Counted from the first letter of the stretch, positions 17,991-25,695 are shown. The stretch is 64,000 nucleotides of DNA from CAXBES01 sp963974915 (GCA_963974915.1 CAXBES010000008.1:62001-126000); one strand, 5' to 3'. The notes: a model not told the origin generated them from the letters alone. Numbers and translations are program-made.

Positions 17991-18229
17991 ACTTGTTGAC
18001 TTTAAAGGTTACTGATTTTTGAAATAATCAATAATTTGAGATGGAAATTAAATAATCTTTTTTCTAGAATTTAGAGTATTCACATAACCTGCACATCATT
18101 GATATACAGCAATATTAAGGCGTTTCTTAAAGCAAAAGTTCAGTTGTAACTTTTTGAAATTTTTTGAAGTTTTTTGTAGGATTTTCTGATTTTTCACTTC
18201 AAAAATTTTCTCAAGTATTAAAATGTATC

Positions 18230-18256
18230 TAACTTTAGATAAATTTTTAACTTTAG
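18230..18256 (+). promoter_or_regulatory. Direct repeat TAACTTTAG before the HTH gene
   Basis: TAACTTTAG occurs at 18230-18238 and 18248-18256, 18 bp start to start, ending four bases before the ATG. The second copy resembles a -7 box with one change. It may be an operator for the gene it precedes. Evidence is position and repetition only. Confidence 0.35.
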
Positions 18257-18259
18257 TTT

Positions 18260-18802
18260 ATGGCGTTAAGACCTTATGTTTTATTAAACTTTTTTTCAGC
18301 AGTTAATGAATTAAGTGAGAGATTCCAAGAGAGTTCAAAATATGATCCTGAAATAAGACAAGTTTTTATAAATGCTATAACGGAAGAGGATTTGAGCAAA
18401 AAAGAACTCAGGACCCACTTTAGAGATAAAATTGTCGCCACAAACATAGTCACGAAAAAACTTCAGAATTGGTTAGAGGGATTCCTGGATGATGACTTGG
18501 TCAGAAGTACTCCGAATGAATCATTAAATGAGAAGATTTATAAACCTGATATCAATCCTAATTATTCAGTACCAGAATTATTAAAAATATACAAAATTGA
18601 CAGGTCGTTAAAAACTGTATATGATTGGGTAAAAAAAGAAAAATTAGTTTCAACTTCAGTTGTAAGGCCACATTTGTACCGTCGAGTAGATTTTGAACAT
18701 ATGCTAAATAACAAAGGAGTTAAATTTAATGATGAGTTAGTGAAGAAGCACATTTCTTTAATTGCTAACACTTTTGATACGATTAATGGGAGAAAAAATT
18801 AA
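18260..18802 (+). CDS. Putative DNA-binding protein with MerR/excisionase-like HTH
   Basis: The 180-residue protein has a helical N-terminal half of unknown family. Its C-terminal part fits an excisionase/MerR-type winged helix (YSVPELLKIYKI..SLKTVYDWVKKEKLVST...PHLYRRVDFEHML): sequence before a helix-turn-helix, then a wing ending in a Tyr-Arg-Arg strand. It could be the recombination directionality factor of the island or a local regulator. It is divergent from the methyltransferase gene and preceded by a direct repeat. No further assignment is possible. Confidence 0.7.
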   Translation: MALRPYVLLNFFSAVNELSERFQESSKYDPEIRQVFINAITEEDLSKKELRTHFRDKIVATNIVTKKLQNWLEGFLDDDLVRSTPNESLNEKIYKPDINPNYSVPELLKIYKIDRSLKTVYDWVKKEKLVSTSVVRPHLYRRVDFEHMLNNKGVKFNDELVKKHISLIANTFDTINGRKN

Positions 18803-18873
18803 TTTCTATTTAAATTCACTAAAAAAAGGTTATTAGTATCAATTGTTCTAAAAAAACTTCAATTGAGTATAAG

Positions 18874-18919
18874 TTAGTTTTAAACTGAACATTTTTTTTC
18901 TCCTCCATTTTCCAAATTA
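18874..18919 (+). promoter_or_regulatory. Duplicated control sequence, copy A
   Basis: TTAGTTTTAAACTGAA at 18874-18889 and CCAAATTA at 18912-18919 recur with almost the same spacing at 23723-23767. The near-palindromes around AGTTTTAAACT and ATTTTCCAAAT suggest operator half-sites. This copy precedes a small XRE gene. Confidence 0.4.
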
Positions 18920-18964
18920 AGGCATGAGGAAGTAAGATACTTTCAAAAGCAATTTGGTCAAAAA

Positions 18965-19153
18965 GTGAAAGAGATAAGAGAAAACAAAGGTTATTCTCAG
19001 TTAGATAATTCCTCTCGCCTGAATATTGAAAAGACAAATATTTCAAGAATAGAAAATGGAAGGGTGAATTTTACGCTTACTACTGCTATCAAACTTGCTA
19101 AAGTTTTAGACATAGACCTACATTTACTTTTTGACTTCCCATATAAATACTAA
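18965..19153 (+). CDS. Small XRE-family HTH protein, possibly 5' frameshifted
   Basis: The HTH reads VKEIRENKGYSQLDNSSRLNIEKTNISRIENGRVNFTLTTAIKLAKVLDIDLHLLF, a normal XRE domain. The GTG start used here truncates helix 1. In-frame upstream codons continue sensibly as EEVRYFQKQFGQK, but no start codon exists in that frame. An ATG at 18924 is one base out of frame, so a single-base deletion just after the original start would explain the picture. Either the GTG is used or the gene is damaged. Confidence 0.5.
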   Translation: MKEIRENKGYSQLDNSSRLNIEKTNISRIENGRVNFTLTTAIKLAKVLDIDLHLLFDFPYKY

Positions 19154-19321
19154 TAAAAGCATCCCTTGCTGAAACACAGCTTTCTACTAGATTTTTTAGG
19201 ATACGTTATCAGAGTCTAAATTGCATAAGTAAACTATATAGAAATTATGAAAATTCGGTAAGTAAAATTATTGAGAACATAATATACTATCTTTAAACTC
19301 TAATCATTATATATTTCAATT

Positions 19322-20206
19322 ATGGACTTCAATGACTATCAAGCAGAAGCTGAAAAAACGATTCAAAAATATAAGGCTGATGATACTGCTAATAAGGTTA
19401 TTCCATTTTTAGGAATTATAGGGGAAGCTGGCTCTGTTGTGAGCGAATTAAAAAAGCATTTAAGAGATGGCACCTCATATAGCAACTATAACAATAAATT
19501 AAAAGAAGAGTTAGGCGATGTATTATGGTATGTCGCTGCAATTGCCTCACAAAATAACATCAAACTTGAGGATATCGCCGAAGCTAATGTTGCGAAAATA
19601 ATCGATAGGTTTGCAGAAGACAGTATGGCAATTTATACCGATTATGATGCAGAATATTCGGAAGAAGAATCTTTGCCTGATGAATTTGAAGTTGCATTTA
19701 TCCCATTTGAAGAACAAGACAAGAGTCTGGTTAAAATAGTCAATAATACCACAGGAGAATTAATTGGTGACCCTTTGACTGATAATAATTATGAAGATGA
19801 TGGGTATAGATTTCATGACATTTTTCATTTTGGTTATCTCGCAAACTTGGGATGGTCTCCAGTAATAAGAAAACTTTTGAAAAGAAAAAGAAAAAGCAAT
19901 CCATTAGTAGATGAAAACGAAGATGGGGCAAGAGCGCAAATTATTGAAGAAATCATTTCATTACTAATTTATAATGAATCACAAAATCATCAATTGTTGA
20001 AGTACAGCAAAAATATGGATACTGGATTATTAAAATTGGTTCAGAGATTGGTGAAGCCTTTAGAAGTTAGGAACTGTAGTGCAAAGCAATGGGAGTCCGC
20101 AATATTGAATTCGTTTAAGATTTTTAATGATTTAATTGAAAACAACGGTGGAAGAGTTTTAGTTAGCAAAAAGAATAGAAAATTAATTTACTTAGGGAAA
20201 AATTAG
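19322..20206 (+). CDS. MazG-like nucleoside triphosphate pyrophosphohydrolase
   Basis: Residues 1-110 form an all-alpha NTP-PPase domain: GIIGEAGSVVSELKKHLRDG and KEELGDVLWYVAAIA, with E35, E42, E62, E63 and D66 as likely Mg2+ ligands. The usual EAGE is EAGS here, which I believe is common in this conflict-associated subgroup. Residues 110-294 carry an extra domain of unknown family (HDIFHFGYLANLGWSPVIRKLLKRKRK). The enzyme would hydrolyse (modified) NTPs to NMP and PPi. It opens an operon with genes for a thymine-hypermodification-type enzyme, TIR proteins and Nmad2, three bases before the next start. This suggests nucleotide-centred anti-phage activity, by inference. Confidence 0.85.
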   Translation: MDFNDYQAEAEKTIQKYKADDTANKVIPFLGIIGEAGSVVSELKKHLRDGTSYSNYNNKLKEELGDVLWYVAAIASQNNIKLEDIAEANVAKIIDRFAEDSMAIYTDYDAEYSEEESLPDEFEVAFIPFEEQDKSLVKIVNNTTGELIGDPLTDNNYEDDGYRFHDIFHFGYLANLGWSPVIRKLLKRKRKSNPLVDENEDGARAQIIEEIISLLIYNESQNHQLLKYSKNMDTGLLKLVQRLVKPLEVRNCSAKQWESAILNSFKIFNDLIENNGGRVLVSKKNRKLIYLGKN

Positions 20207-20209
20207 ATT

Positions 20210-21208
20210 TTGGAAATAATTATTAGAAAATCAAAACCTATCGAATCAGAGGTCTACAAGACATACTGGAAATTTGCTGTGAAAAGACAGGAGATTTTTT
20301 TTAACAGAATTGAGAATAAAGATATATGGACAAATGATGAAATACTAAAGAGGCACAAGTTCACTAACGCTTACAGAGCCTCCGATAGAGTTAGTCAATA
20401 TCTAATAAAAAATGTTATTTACGGAGTCGAAAGTACACCGTTAGACACTTTGTTTAGAATATTATTGTTTAAGACTTTTAATAAAATTGAGACTTGGCAA
20501 GCATTTGAAAGAGAGTTTGGACAGGTTTCATATCAAAACTTCAATTTTGAATATTACGATAATTTGTTAACTAGATTAATGGCAAATAATATCTCTATTT
20601 ATTCAGGTGCCTATATAATGACTTCTGGAAAAAGTAAATTTGGTCACAATAAAAAACATAGAAACCATCTAAAATTGATTGATTATATGATGCATGATAA
20701 CCTTTTTGAAAAGGTAGTTAAAAGTCAATCAATGGACGAATTATTTAATATTTTAAAATCATATCCTACAATCGGAAATTTTCTAGCATACCAGTATGCA
20801 ATTGATATAAATTATAGCGAATTAACAAATTTTAATGAAATGGACTTTGTCTTTCCGGGACCTGGTGCATTAGATGGAATTCGTAAATGTTTTACAGATA
20901 TTAAGGATTATAGCGAATCCGATATAATTAGGTATGTTGCAGAAAAGCAGGATGCTGAATTTCAAAAATTTAATCTTACTTTTATATCATTGTGGGGAAG
21001 GAAACTCCATTTAATTGACTGTCAAAATTTATTCTGTGAAGTTGACAAATATGCAAGAGTAGCACACCCCGAAGTGTCTGGGATTACTGGACGAACAAGA
21101 ATAAAACAAAAATTTACTCCCCAACAACTAAAAATTGATTTTTGGTACCCTCCCAAATGGGGAATAAACCAAAAAATTAAAGAATTGCCTCATGGTGAAA
21201 AAATATAA
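20210..21208 (+). CDS. Alpha-glutamyl/putrescinyl-thymine pyrophosphorylase-like protein
   Basis: This 332-residue protein resembles the helical aGPT-Pplase/hmdU-associated family known from phage thymine hypermodification. Landmarks are YRASDRVSQYLIKNVIYG near the N-terminus, FRILLFKTFNKIETWQAFE, a glycosylase-like helix-hairpin YPTIGNFLAYQYAIDINYS, then DFVFPGPGALDGIRKCF. In phages such enzymes replace a pyrophosphate on 5-hydroxymethyl-dU in DNA; in bacterial conflict operons the role is unresolved. The TTG start is chosen because it is three bases after the MazG stop and gives the expected N-terminus. The TIR gene starts inside its last codons, so the genes are translationally coupled. 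Confidence 0.78.
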   Translation: MEIIIRKSKPIESEVYKTYWKFAVKRQEIFFNRIENKDIWTNDEILKRHKFTNAYRASDRVSQYLIKNVIYGVESTPLDTLFRILLFKTFNKIETWQAFEREFGQVSYQNFNFEYYDNLLTRLMANNISIYSGAYIMTSGKSKFGHNKKHRNHLKLIDYMMHDNLFEKVVKSQSMDELFNILKSYPTIGNFLAYQYAIDINYSELTNFNEMDFVFPGPGALDGIRKCFTDIKDYSESDIIRYVAEKQDAEFQKFNLTFISLWGRKLHLIDCQNLFCEVDKYARVAHPEVSGITGRTRIKQKFTPQQLKIDFWYPPKWGINQKIKELPHGEKI

Positions 21209-21680
21209 CGTTTTCATAAGTCATCATGGAAAAGATGATGATAAATGCCAGAAACTCAAACAGCGATTGATTGCAAAGGGTTACCACATCCGCAACTATT
21301 CTGTTGATAGCACAAAACATCACGAGAGAAAAAGACCAAAAGACGCCGTAATACAAAGGTATCTAAGACGGCAAATTACTTGGGCAGGAACTTTTATATG
21401 TTTAATTGGTAAAGAAACACACAGTCGAGAATGGGTCAATTATGAAATCCGAAAAGCATATTTACAAGGAAAGAAAATAGTTGGGATTTATTCTTATGGC
21501 AATAAAGATTTAGTTGAACTACCAGAAGCTTTTAAAAAGTATGGAGGTCCCCTTATAGGTTGGAATTCGTTGGACAAACTTGGTGCAATTATGAACGATA
21601 AAGAATTTCCTGTTGAAAATCCAGAGGGAACACAACGAAAACCAATTTACAAATTGCCCAAAATAAAATGTAATACTTAA
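21192..21680 (+). CDS. ThsB-like TIR domain protein (DUF1863)
   Basis: The 162 residues form one TIR-like domain of the MTH538/ThsB type. The first strand and loop read VFISHHGKDDD (residues 7-17), and the catalytic-type Glu lies in WVNYEIRKAY (E85), followed by GKKIVGIYSYG. Related Thoeris ThsB proteins make cyclic ADP-ribose-type signals from NAD+ upon infection. No ThsA effector is seen, so this is not classical Thoeris. It overlaps the preceding pyrophosphorylase-like gene by 17 bases and is followed after two bases by Nmad2, so it belongs to the same operon. Confidence 0.85.
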   Translation: MVKKYNVFISHHGKDDDKCQKLKQRLIAKGYHIRNYSVDSTKHHERKRPKDAVIQRYLRRQITWAGTFICLIGKETHSREWVNYEIRKAYLQGKKIVGIYSYGNKDLVELPEAFKKYGGPLIGWNSLDKLGAIMNDKEFPVENPEGTQRKPIYKLPKIKCNT

Positions 21681-21682
21681 AA

Positions 21683-22309
21683 ATGATGATTTACTCATAT
21701 AAACTCGAACACGATTATGGATTAGCCCCTAATCCTTTTGGTCAATATTGCACACTCGCAGTTTGCAAACCCTCGATAAGAAATAACAAAGAATTGGTAG
21801 TAGGTGATTGGGTTATTGGCACAGGTAGTAAAAGCTTAGGTAAGCTACACCATCTAATATTTGCAATGAAGGTAGAAGGGAAATTAACCTTTCAAGAGTA
21901 TTGGGAAGATGAAAGGTTTCAATACAAAAAGCCAGTAATAAATGGAAGCTTAGTACAAATTTATGGGGATAATTTTTATCACTTAGACAAAGAAGGAAAT
22001 TGGATACAGGAATATTCTGCTCATTCAGTTGCCGATGCAGAACAACACATGGAGAATGATTTGAGTGGAGAATATGTTCTTTTTTCGGAACACTTTTATT
22101 ATTTTGGTCATTCAGCTCCTATTATTCCTACAGAATTGAGGGATGTTTGCAATAAAGGAAGAAACATGAAATCTAAAGGAATAGACTCAGATATAAGAAG
22201 AGATTTTCTCACATGGTTGAATGAGAATTTTGAGAAAGGAATTCATGGAGACCCAATAAATTGGTCGGAGTATTCAGACGTCCATAGCCAAACTCAGTTA
22301 GACATTTAA
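21683..22309 (+). CDS. Nmad2 (nucleotide modification associated domain 2) protein
   Basis: The 208-residue protein matches the Nmad2 family: IYSYKLEHDYGLAPNPFGQYCTLAVCKPSIR at the start and VGDWVIGTGSKSLG around residue 40. This family was defined computationally from gene neighbourhoods of modified-base metabolism. Its activity is unproven, and base recognition or a transferase role has been proposed. Here it lies within a MazG / thymine-modification-like / TIR operon, the context that defines the family. The ATG two bases after the TIR stop is the natural start. Confidence 0.82.
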   Translation: MMIYSYKLEHDYGLAPNPFGQYCTLAVCKPSIRNNKELVVGDWVIGTGSKSLGKLHHLIFAMKVEGKLTFQEYWEDERFQYKKPVINGSLVQIYGDNFYHLDKEGNWIQEYSAHSVADAEQHMENDLSGEYVLFSEHFYYFGHSAPIIPTELRDVCNKGRNMKSKGIDSDIRRDFLTWLNENFEKGIHGDPINWSEYSDVHSQTQLDI

Positions 22310-22331
22310 TTAATATTAATCTAATGTAAAT

Positions 22332-23120
22332 ATGTATCGGGGGTTTAATCTTAAAATTGAAAATGAGATAGAGTTTAATGACTATCACATATTTGGTTTA
22401 GAAATATTCAAAACTTTAAAAGAATCTGTCGCTACAAATCTCACAAATTATTTAGTTCCTGATGGAGTACTTGATGGAAATAAAATCATGGATGATTGGT
22501 TTCCAGAGGTTAAGTCTCATATTTTTTTATCCCATTCTCATAATGATTTAAAAAACGCCATATATATTGCAGGAGCTTTGTATAAAGAGTTTAAAATATT
22601 AACTTTTATAGATTCTACTGTTTGGGGCTATTCAAATGATTTATTAAAAATTATTGATGACAAATACTGTAAAAATTTAAATAGTGAAACATATGATTAC
22701 CATTTTAGAAATTATTCAACTAGCCACGTCCATCTAATGCTATCGTCTGCACTTAACAAAATGATTGACAATTCTGAGGCAATATTTTTCTTAAATTCAT
22801 CAAATTCAGTTTCAGCAAGAAATATTACAGATAAAACCAATTCTGCTTGGATATTTTCAGAAATCAACACCTCTAAAATCATTGGTAAAAAAACTCCTAA
22901 TCGATTAAAAAAAATAACAAAAGCATTTTCAGACACAATAATGCTAAGTGAAAGTAAAAGGTCAGATTTGAGGATTGAGTATGAATTGGAATTGTCTCAT
23001 TTTACTAATTTAAATGAAAATCAATTTTACCGTTGGTTAAATACTCCTTCATCAAGCCCAGAAAGTGCCCTTGACAAATTGTATATACAGAACCCTATTG
23101 ATTCAAAATTTTTAATTTGA
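22332..23120 (+). CDS. Second TIR-like protein
   Basis: This 262-residue protein has a TIR-type first strand and loop (SHIFLSHSHNDLKNAIYIAGALYKEF) near residue 60, a following FIDSTVWGYSNDLLKIID segment and a later WIFSEINTSKIIGKK in which the Glu sits where the TIR catalytic Glu is expected. The N-terminal 55 residues are family-specific. It would be an NAD+-consuming or scaffold TIR. It lies about 20 bp after Nmad2 and is immediately followed by a small membrane protein gene, a pairing I recall from other genomes as signal plus membrane effector. NADase activity is inference. Confidence 0.72.
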   Translation: MYRGFNLKIENEIEFNDYHIFGLEIFKTLKESVATNLTNYLVPDGVLDGNKIMDDWFPEVKSHIFLSHSHNDLKNAIYIAGALYKEFKILTFIDSTVWGYSNDLLKIIDDKYCKNLNSETYDYHFRNYSTSHVHLMLSSALNKMIDNSEAIFFLNSSNSVSARNITDKTNSAWIFSEINTSKIIGKKTPNRLKKITKAFSDTIMLSESKRSDLRIEYELELSHFTNLNENQFYRWLNTPSSSPESALDKLYIQNPIDSKFLI

Positions 23121-23122
23121 GT

Positions 23123-23533
23123 ATGAGCGATAAAAAATTCAAACACCTTGATTACATCCATAATACCATAAACAGAATGAGTGCAAATTCATTCCTAATT
23201 AAAGGATGGACTATTTCCATAGTTTCAATACTTTTTATCTTCACTGATGATGAATTGAATGATAAATTTTTAATGATTACTATATTAGCAGTAATTATAT
23301 TTTGGTATTTAAACGGTTTCTTTCTACAACAAGAAAGAAAATTCAGGGCACTGTATGACAAAGTAAGAATACTGCCTGAAAGTGAAATTGATTTTTCAAT
23401 GTCAACCAAAGAATTTAAAAATGGTAGATATAGTTTATTAAGTGGAATAGTGGGAAAAACTATTTGGCCGTTATACTTGTCCTTAATAATAATGATAACC
23501 ATAGCGCACTATATAATCTCAATACCTAATTAG
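23123..23533 (+). CDS. Small membrane protein, probable effector partner of the TIR protein
   Basis: The 136 residues include three hydrophobic segments: WTISIVSILFIF, FLMITILAVIIFWYL and PLYLSLIIMITIAHYI. The N-terminus (DYIHNTINRMSANSFLIKGW) is the conserved opening of a widespread family of 3-TM proteins often found beside TIR or nucleotide-signalling genes. ATG 23123 lies two bases after the stop of the TIR gene. An upstream TTG overlapping that stop is possible. It could disturb the membrane once triggered; no biochemical function is known to me. Confidence 0.72.
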   Translation: MSDKKFKHLDYIHNTINRMSANSFLIKGWTISIVSILFIFTDDELNDKFLMITILAVIIFWYLNGFFLQQERKFRALYDKVRILPESEIDFSMSTKEFKNGRYSLLSGIVGKTIWPLYLSLIIMITIAHYIISIPN

Positions 23534-23560
23534 AAAAGCTACGGACTTGGTTTTTAATAT

Positions 23561-23701
23561 ATGAATAGAGGAGTAAAACTCGAAATACTACAAGAAAAAC
23601 TGAAACAATCGTCTCTTTTTACTTATAGTTCTGAAGGCAGTGGAATTATGGAGTTTCTTGAGTCAGTTTGGAGTTTAAAATCTATGCCATCAACAGTGTA
23701 A
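23561..23701 (+). pseudogene. N-terminal fragment of a larger gene, truncated after 46 codons
   Basis: ATG to TAA encodes 46 residues that begin MNRGVKLEILQEKLKQSSLF and end LESVWSLKSMPSTV. The pattern (effector-type N-terminal helix, then L-E-x-x-W-x-L-x-x-M-P-S-T) resembles the first domain of larger conflict proteins, in which a D-x-R-[FY] sequence normally follows MPST. Here the frame stops at once. It is therefore probably the stub of a deleted gene, although a true micro-protein cannot be excluded. Confidence 0.45.
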
Positions 23702-23722
23702 GCCTCCTTTGATTAGAACTGC

Positions 23723-23767
23723 TTAGTTTTAAAACTGAAATTTTTTTGACATCTATTTGCCAAATTA
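23723..23767 (+). promoter_or_regulatory. Duplicated control sequence, copy B
   Basis: TTAGTTTTAAAACTGAA (23723-23739) contains the perfect palindrome AGTTTTAAAACT. CCAAATTA at 23760-23767 overlaps ATTTGCCAAAT, an 11-bp palindrome at 23755-23765. Both parts match copy A at 18874-18919 with one base less spacing. No XRE gene follows here, so this may be an orphan operator or a promoter reused by the serine recombinase. Confidence 0.4.
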
Positions 23768-23892
23768 GACCATACCCCAAATAATAATTCCCTCTCTATT
23801 TTTAAAGCCTACAATTTCAAGCCTGCTCATTTATTATTATGCCACCCTAATAAAATAGCTTAGTTTAGCTTGGAATCAGTATTTCAAGTAGG

Positions 23893-24510
23893 ATGATTAT
23901 AAAATATAATAGAGTATCTACATCTGATCAGAATTTAGACAGACAAAATCTGAATAAGGAAAAATATGATACTACTATAAATGAAATAGGAAGTGGAGCT
24001 AATTCATTTTTTCAGCGAAAAGGAGGAAAAAAACTATTGCATATAATAAATTCCAAAAGAGTTGAAGAAGTACACGTATCAAGTATCGACAGATTAGGGA
24101 GAAATATTATTGATATTCTTACAGTAATCGATTTTTTTAATAAAAGACATGTAAATCTCTTTGTGGAAAATATAGGCCTATTCTCTTTGATTGATAAAAA
24201 ACCAAATTCAACTTTTAATTTAATAATAAGTGTTCTCGGTAATGTTGCTCAAATGGAGCGCGAATTTCTGTTATCTAGACAAAAAACTGGAATCGCCATA
24301 GCTAAGATGAAAGGAGTTTACAAGGGGCGGTTATTGGGAACAAAGCAGACTAAAGAACAGTTCATTACAAAATATAAAATAGCTTACAACGAATTGAAGT
24401 CAGGCGCTACATTAAAAAGAGCTAGCCTTTTAGGGGAATGTTCAATAGGCACCTGTCAAAGGTTAAAAAGATTGATAAAAAAAGAAGAAGAGTTAATTCT
24501 CGAGAAATAA
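23893..24510 (+). CDS. Serine recombinase (resolvase/invertase family)
   Basis: The 205 residues contain the resolvase catalytic domain: KYNRVSTSDQNLDRQ, with the nucleophile Ser probably at residue 9, IDRLGRNIIDILTVIDFF, and the E-helix region NVAQMEREFLLSRQKTGIAIAK. A C-terminal HTH follows (LKSGATLKRASLLGECSIGTCQRLKRLI). Small serine recombinases resolve or invert DNA at short sites. It sits at the junction of the TIR operon and the central defence locus, so it may be a leftover of module acquisition or may act on a local site that I could not find. Confidence 0.9.
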   Translation: MIIKYNRVSTSDQNLDRQNLNKEKYDTTINEIGSGANSFFQRKGGKKLLHIINSKRVEEVHVSSIDRLGRNIIDILTVIDFFNKRHVNLFVENIGLFSLIDKKPNSTFNLIISVLGNVAQMEREFLLSRQKTGIAIAKMKGVYKGRLLGTKQTKEQFITKYKIAYNELKSGATLKRASLLGECSIGTCQRLKRLIKKEEELILEK

Positions 24511-24543
24511 CTTGCAATTATAGATAACGCCATTCCAATTAAA

Positions 24544-24999
24544 ATGGATCAGTTAAAGGAAATCAGATTAAGTTATAGAAAAACACGTTCTACAAAATTA
24601 GTGGGTAAAGTCACGTCTTCAGAGTCTGCATTTGATATTTTATACAATTCATGGAATTTAAATGAAATTGGAATGTTAGAAACCTTTAAAGTGATGTATC
24701 TTGATAACGGAAACAACGTCAAAGGCATTGCAATTCATTCGCAAGGAGGAATTACAGGGACAATGGTAGATATAAGACTCATTATGGCAACTGCATTAAA
24801 GAGTTTGTCTGTTTCTTTAATTTTATCACACAACCATCCTTCAGGTAGTTTGACTCCAAGCCAAGAAGACAAGGTATTAACCCATAAAATAGTTAAAGCT
24901 GCTGGGTATTTCGATATCAAAATCCTAGATCACATCATTATTTCTCCGTATAAAAAATATTACAGCTTCACAGATTTCGGTTTGATAAAGGCATATTAA
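24544..24999 (+). CDS. RadC-like JAB/MPN-domain protein
   Basis: This 151-residue protein consists of the RadC JAB domain. The metalloprotease-type zinc motif is complete: E in NEIGMLETFKVM, then SHNHPSGSLTPSQED (H-x-H...S...D). The N-terminal HhH part of full-length chromosomal RadC is absent, as is typical for copies carried by mobile elements. The biochemical role is unsettled, and it is frequently found in integrative elements near restriction and anti-restriction genes. It lies 30 bp downstream of the serine recombinase in the same direction. Confidence 0.88.
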   Translation: MDQLKEIRLSYRKTRSTKLVGKVTSSESAFDILYNSWNLNEIGMLETFKVMYLDNGNNVKGIAIHSQGGITGTMVDIRLIMATALKSLSVSLILSHNHPSGSLTPSQEDKVLTHKIVKAAGYFDIKILDHIIISPYKKYYSFTDFGLIKAY

Positions 25000-25690
25000 T
25001 TTCTATTAATCCATTCATTTAACTTTTCAGACACCCAATTCAACTTACTGTTTGTCTAAGATCTTGTATAGTACACATGCCTTCTAAACTTTTGGCTTTT
25101 TTTGTAATACGTTGGTTTTGTACTACATAAAAATAAAAACTATACAATTCTGCGATTGTGCAGAAAACGGAAATATCTATTTCTTTTTCAAGTGCTACCT
25201 TACAATCTGTACCTGTAGTTTCACCTTCTAATCGCAACACAAATTAACAGAACCGAATTGAGGCGTCCGTAGGCATAAAAACATAGAAGTTCTCAAAATG
25301 TATAAGATTAAACTCAAATGTTATTATTAAATTAATTTACCCAACTCGATTTCTCCCCAACACCAGTAATTAATAACGTCTGTATCGCTCTTGACAAAAC
25401 AACATATTAAAGAGACTTCTCTTGCTTTAGATATTTCCGTTTTTTAATAGTAGTATATGTATAAGATCTTAGATGCTTAAAAGGTGCTCTGTCCTTGCTA
25501 AATTCTCTTACAAGAATATACTTGAGCTCCTACCCTTCCATATTATGGAATATTGAAACCGTTATCACCCCAGAAGAATTACGTGCTGCTCTGATATTTT
25601 TAAACATACTCATCTTCTCGTAATTGATAGCATTTCACGTTCGGTCTTCTTTTGAGTGTCTTAATAAATTCCCTAGTTTTTTATTAAGTA
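25000..25690 (-). pseudogene. Decayed coding remnants on the minus strand
   Basis: No intact gene is seen in this gap of about 690 bp, but several short minus-strand segments look like protein, broken by stops and frame changes. Examples are REFIKTLKRRPNVKCYQLRE (about 25620-25675), FKNIRAARNSSGVITVSIF, then after a TAG in the same frame KYILVREFSKDRAPFKHLRS. Further down is VVLSRAIQTLLITGVGEKSS, reminiscent of UvrD-type helicase motif VI. A 66-codon open frame at 25040-25240 may be part of the same remains. The helicase link is weak; the decay of some gene or genes is the better-supported claim. Confidence 0.4.
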
Positions 25691-25695
25691 TTATC

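Larger units (their letters stand above)
23534..23892. other. Junction region between the TIR operon and the serine recombinase
   Basis: The stretch holds a 46-codon gene fragment (23561-23701), a second copy of a control sequence seen before the XRE gene (23723-23767) and otherwise AT-rich sequence without a convincing gene. It looks like the worn boundary between two separately acquired modules. Confidence 0.5.

Noticed and set aside
21192..21680. Thoeris system
   Set aside because: A ThsB-like TIR is present but no ThsA (SIR2/SLOG or membrane ThsA) gene lies beside it.
25040..25240. 66-codon minus-strand open frame as a gene
   Set aside because: No ATG start and no homology that I recognise; it lies in a stretch of broken frames and is more likely part of decayed DNA.
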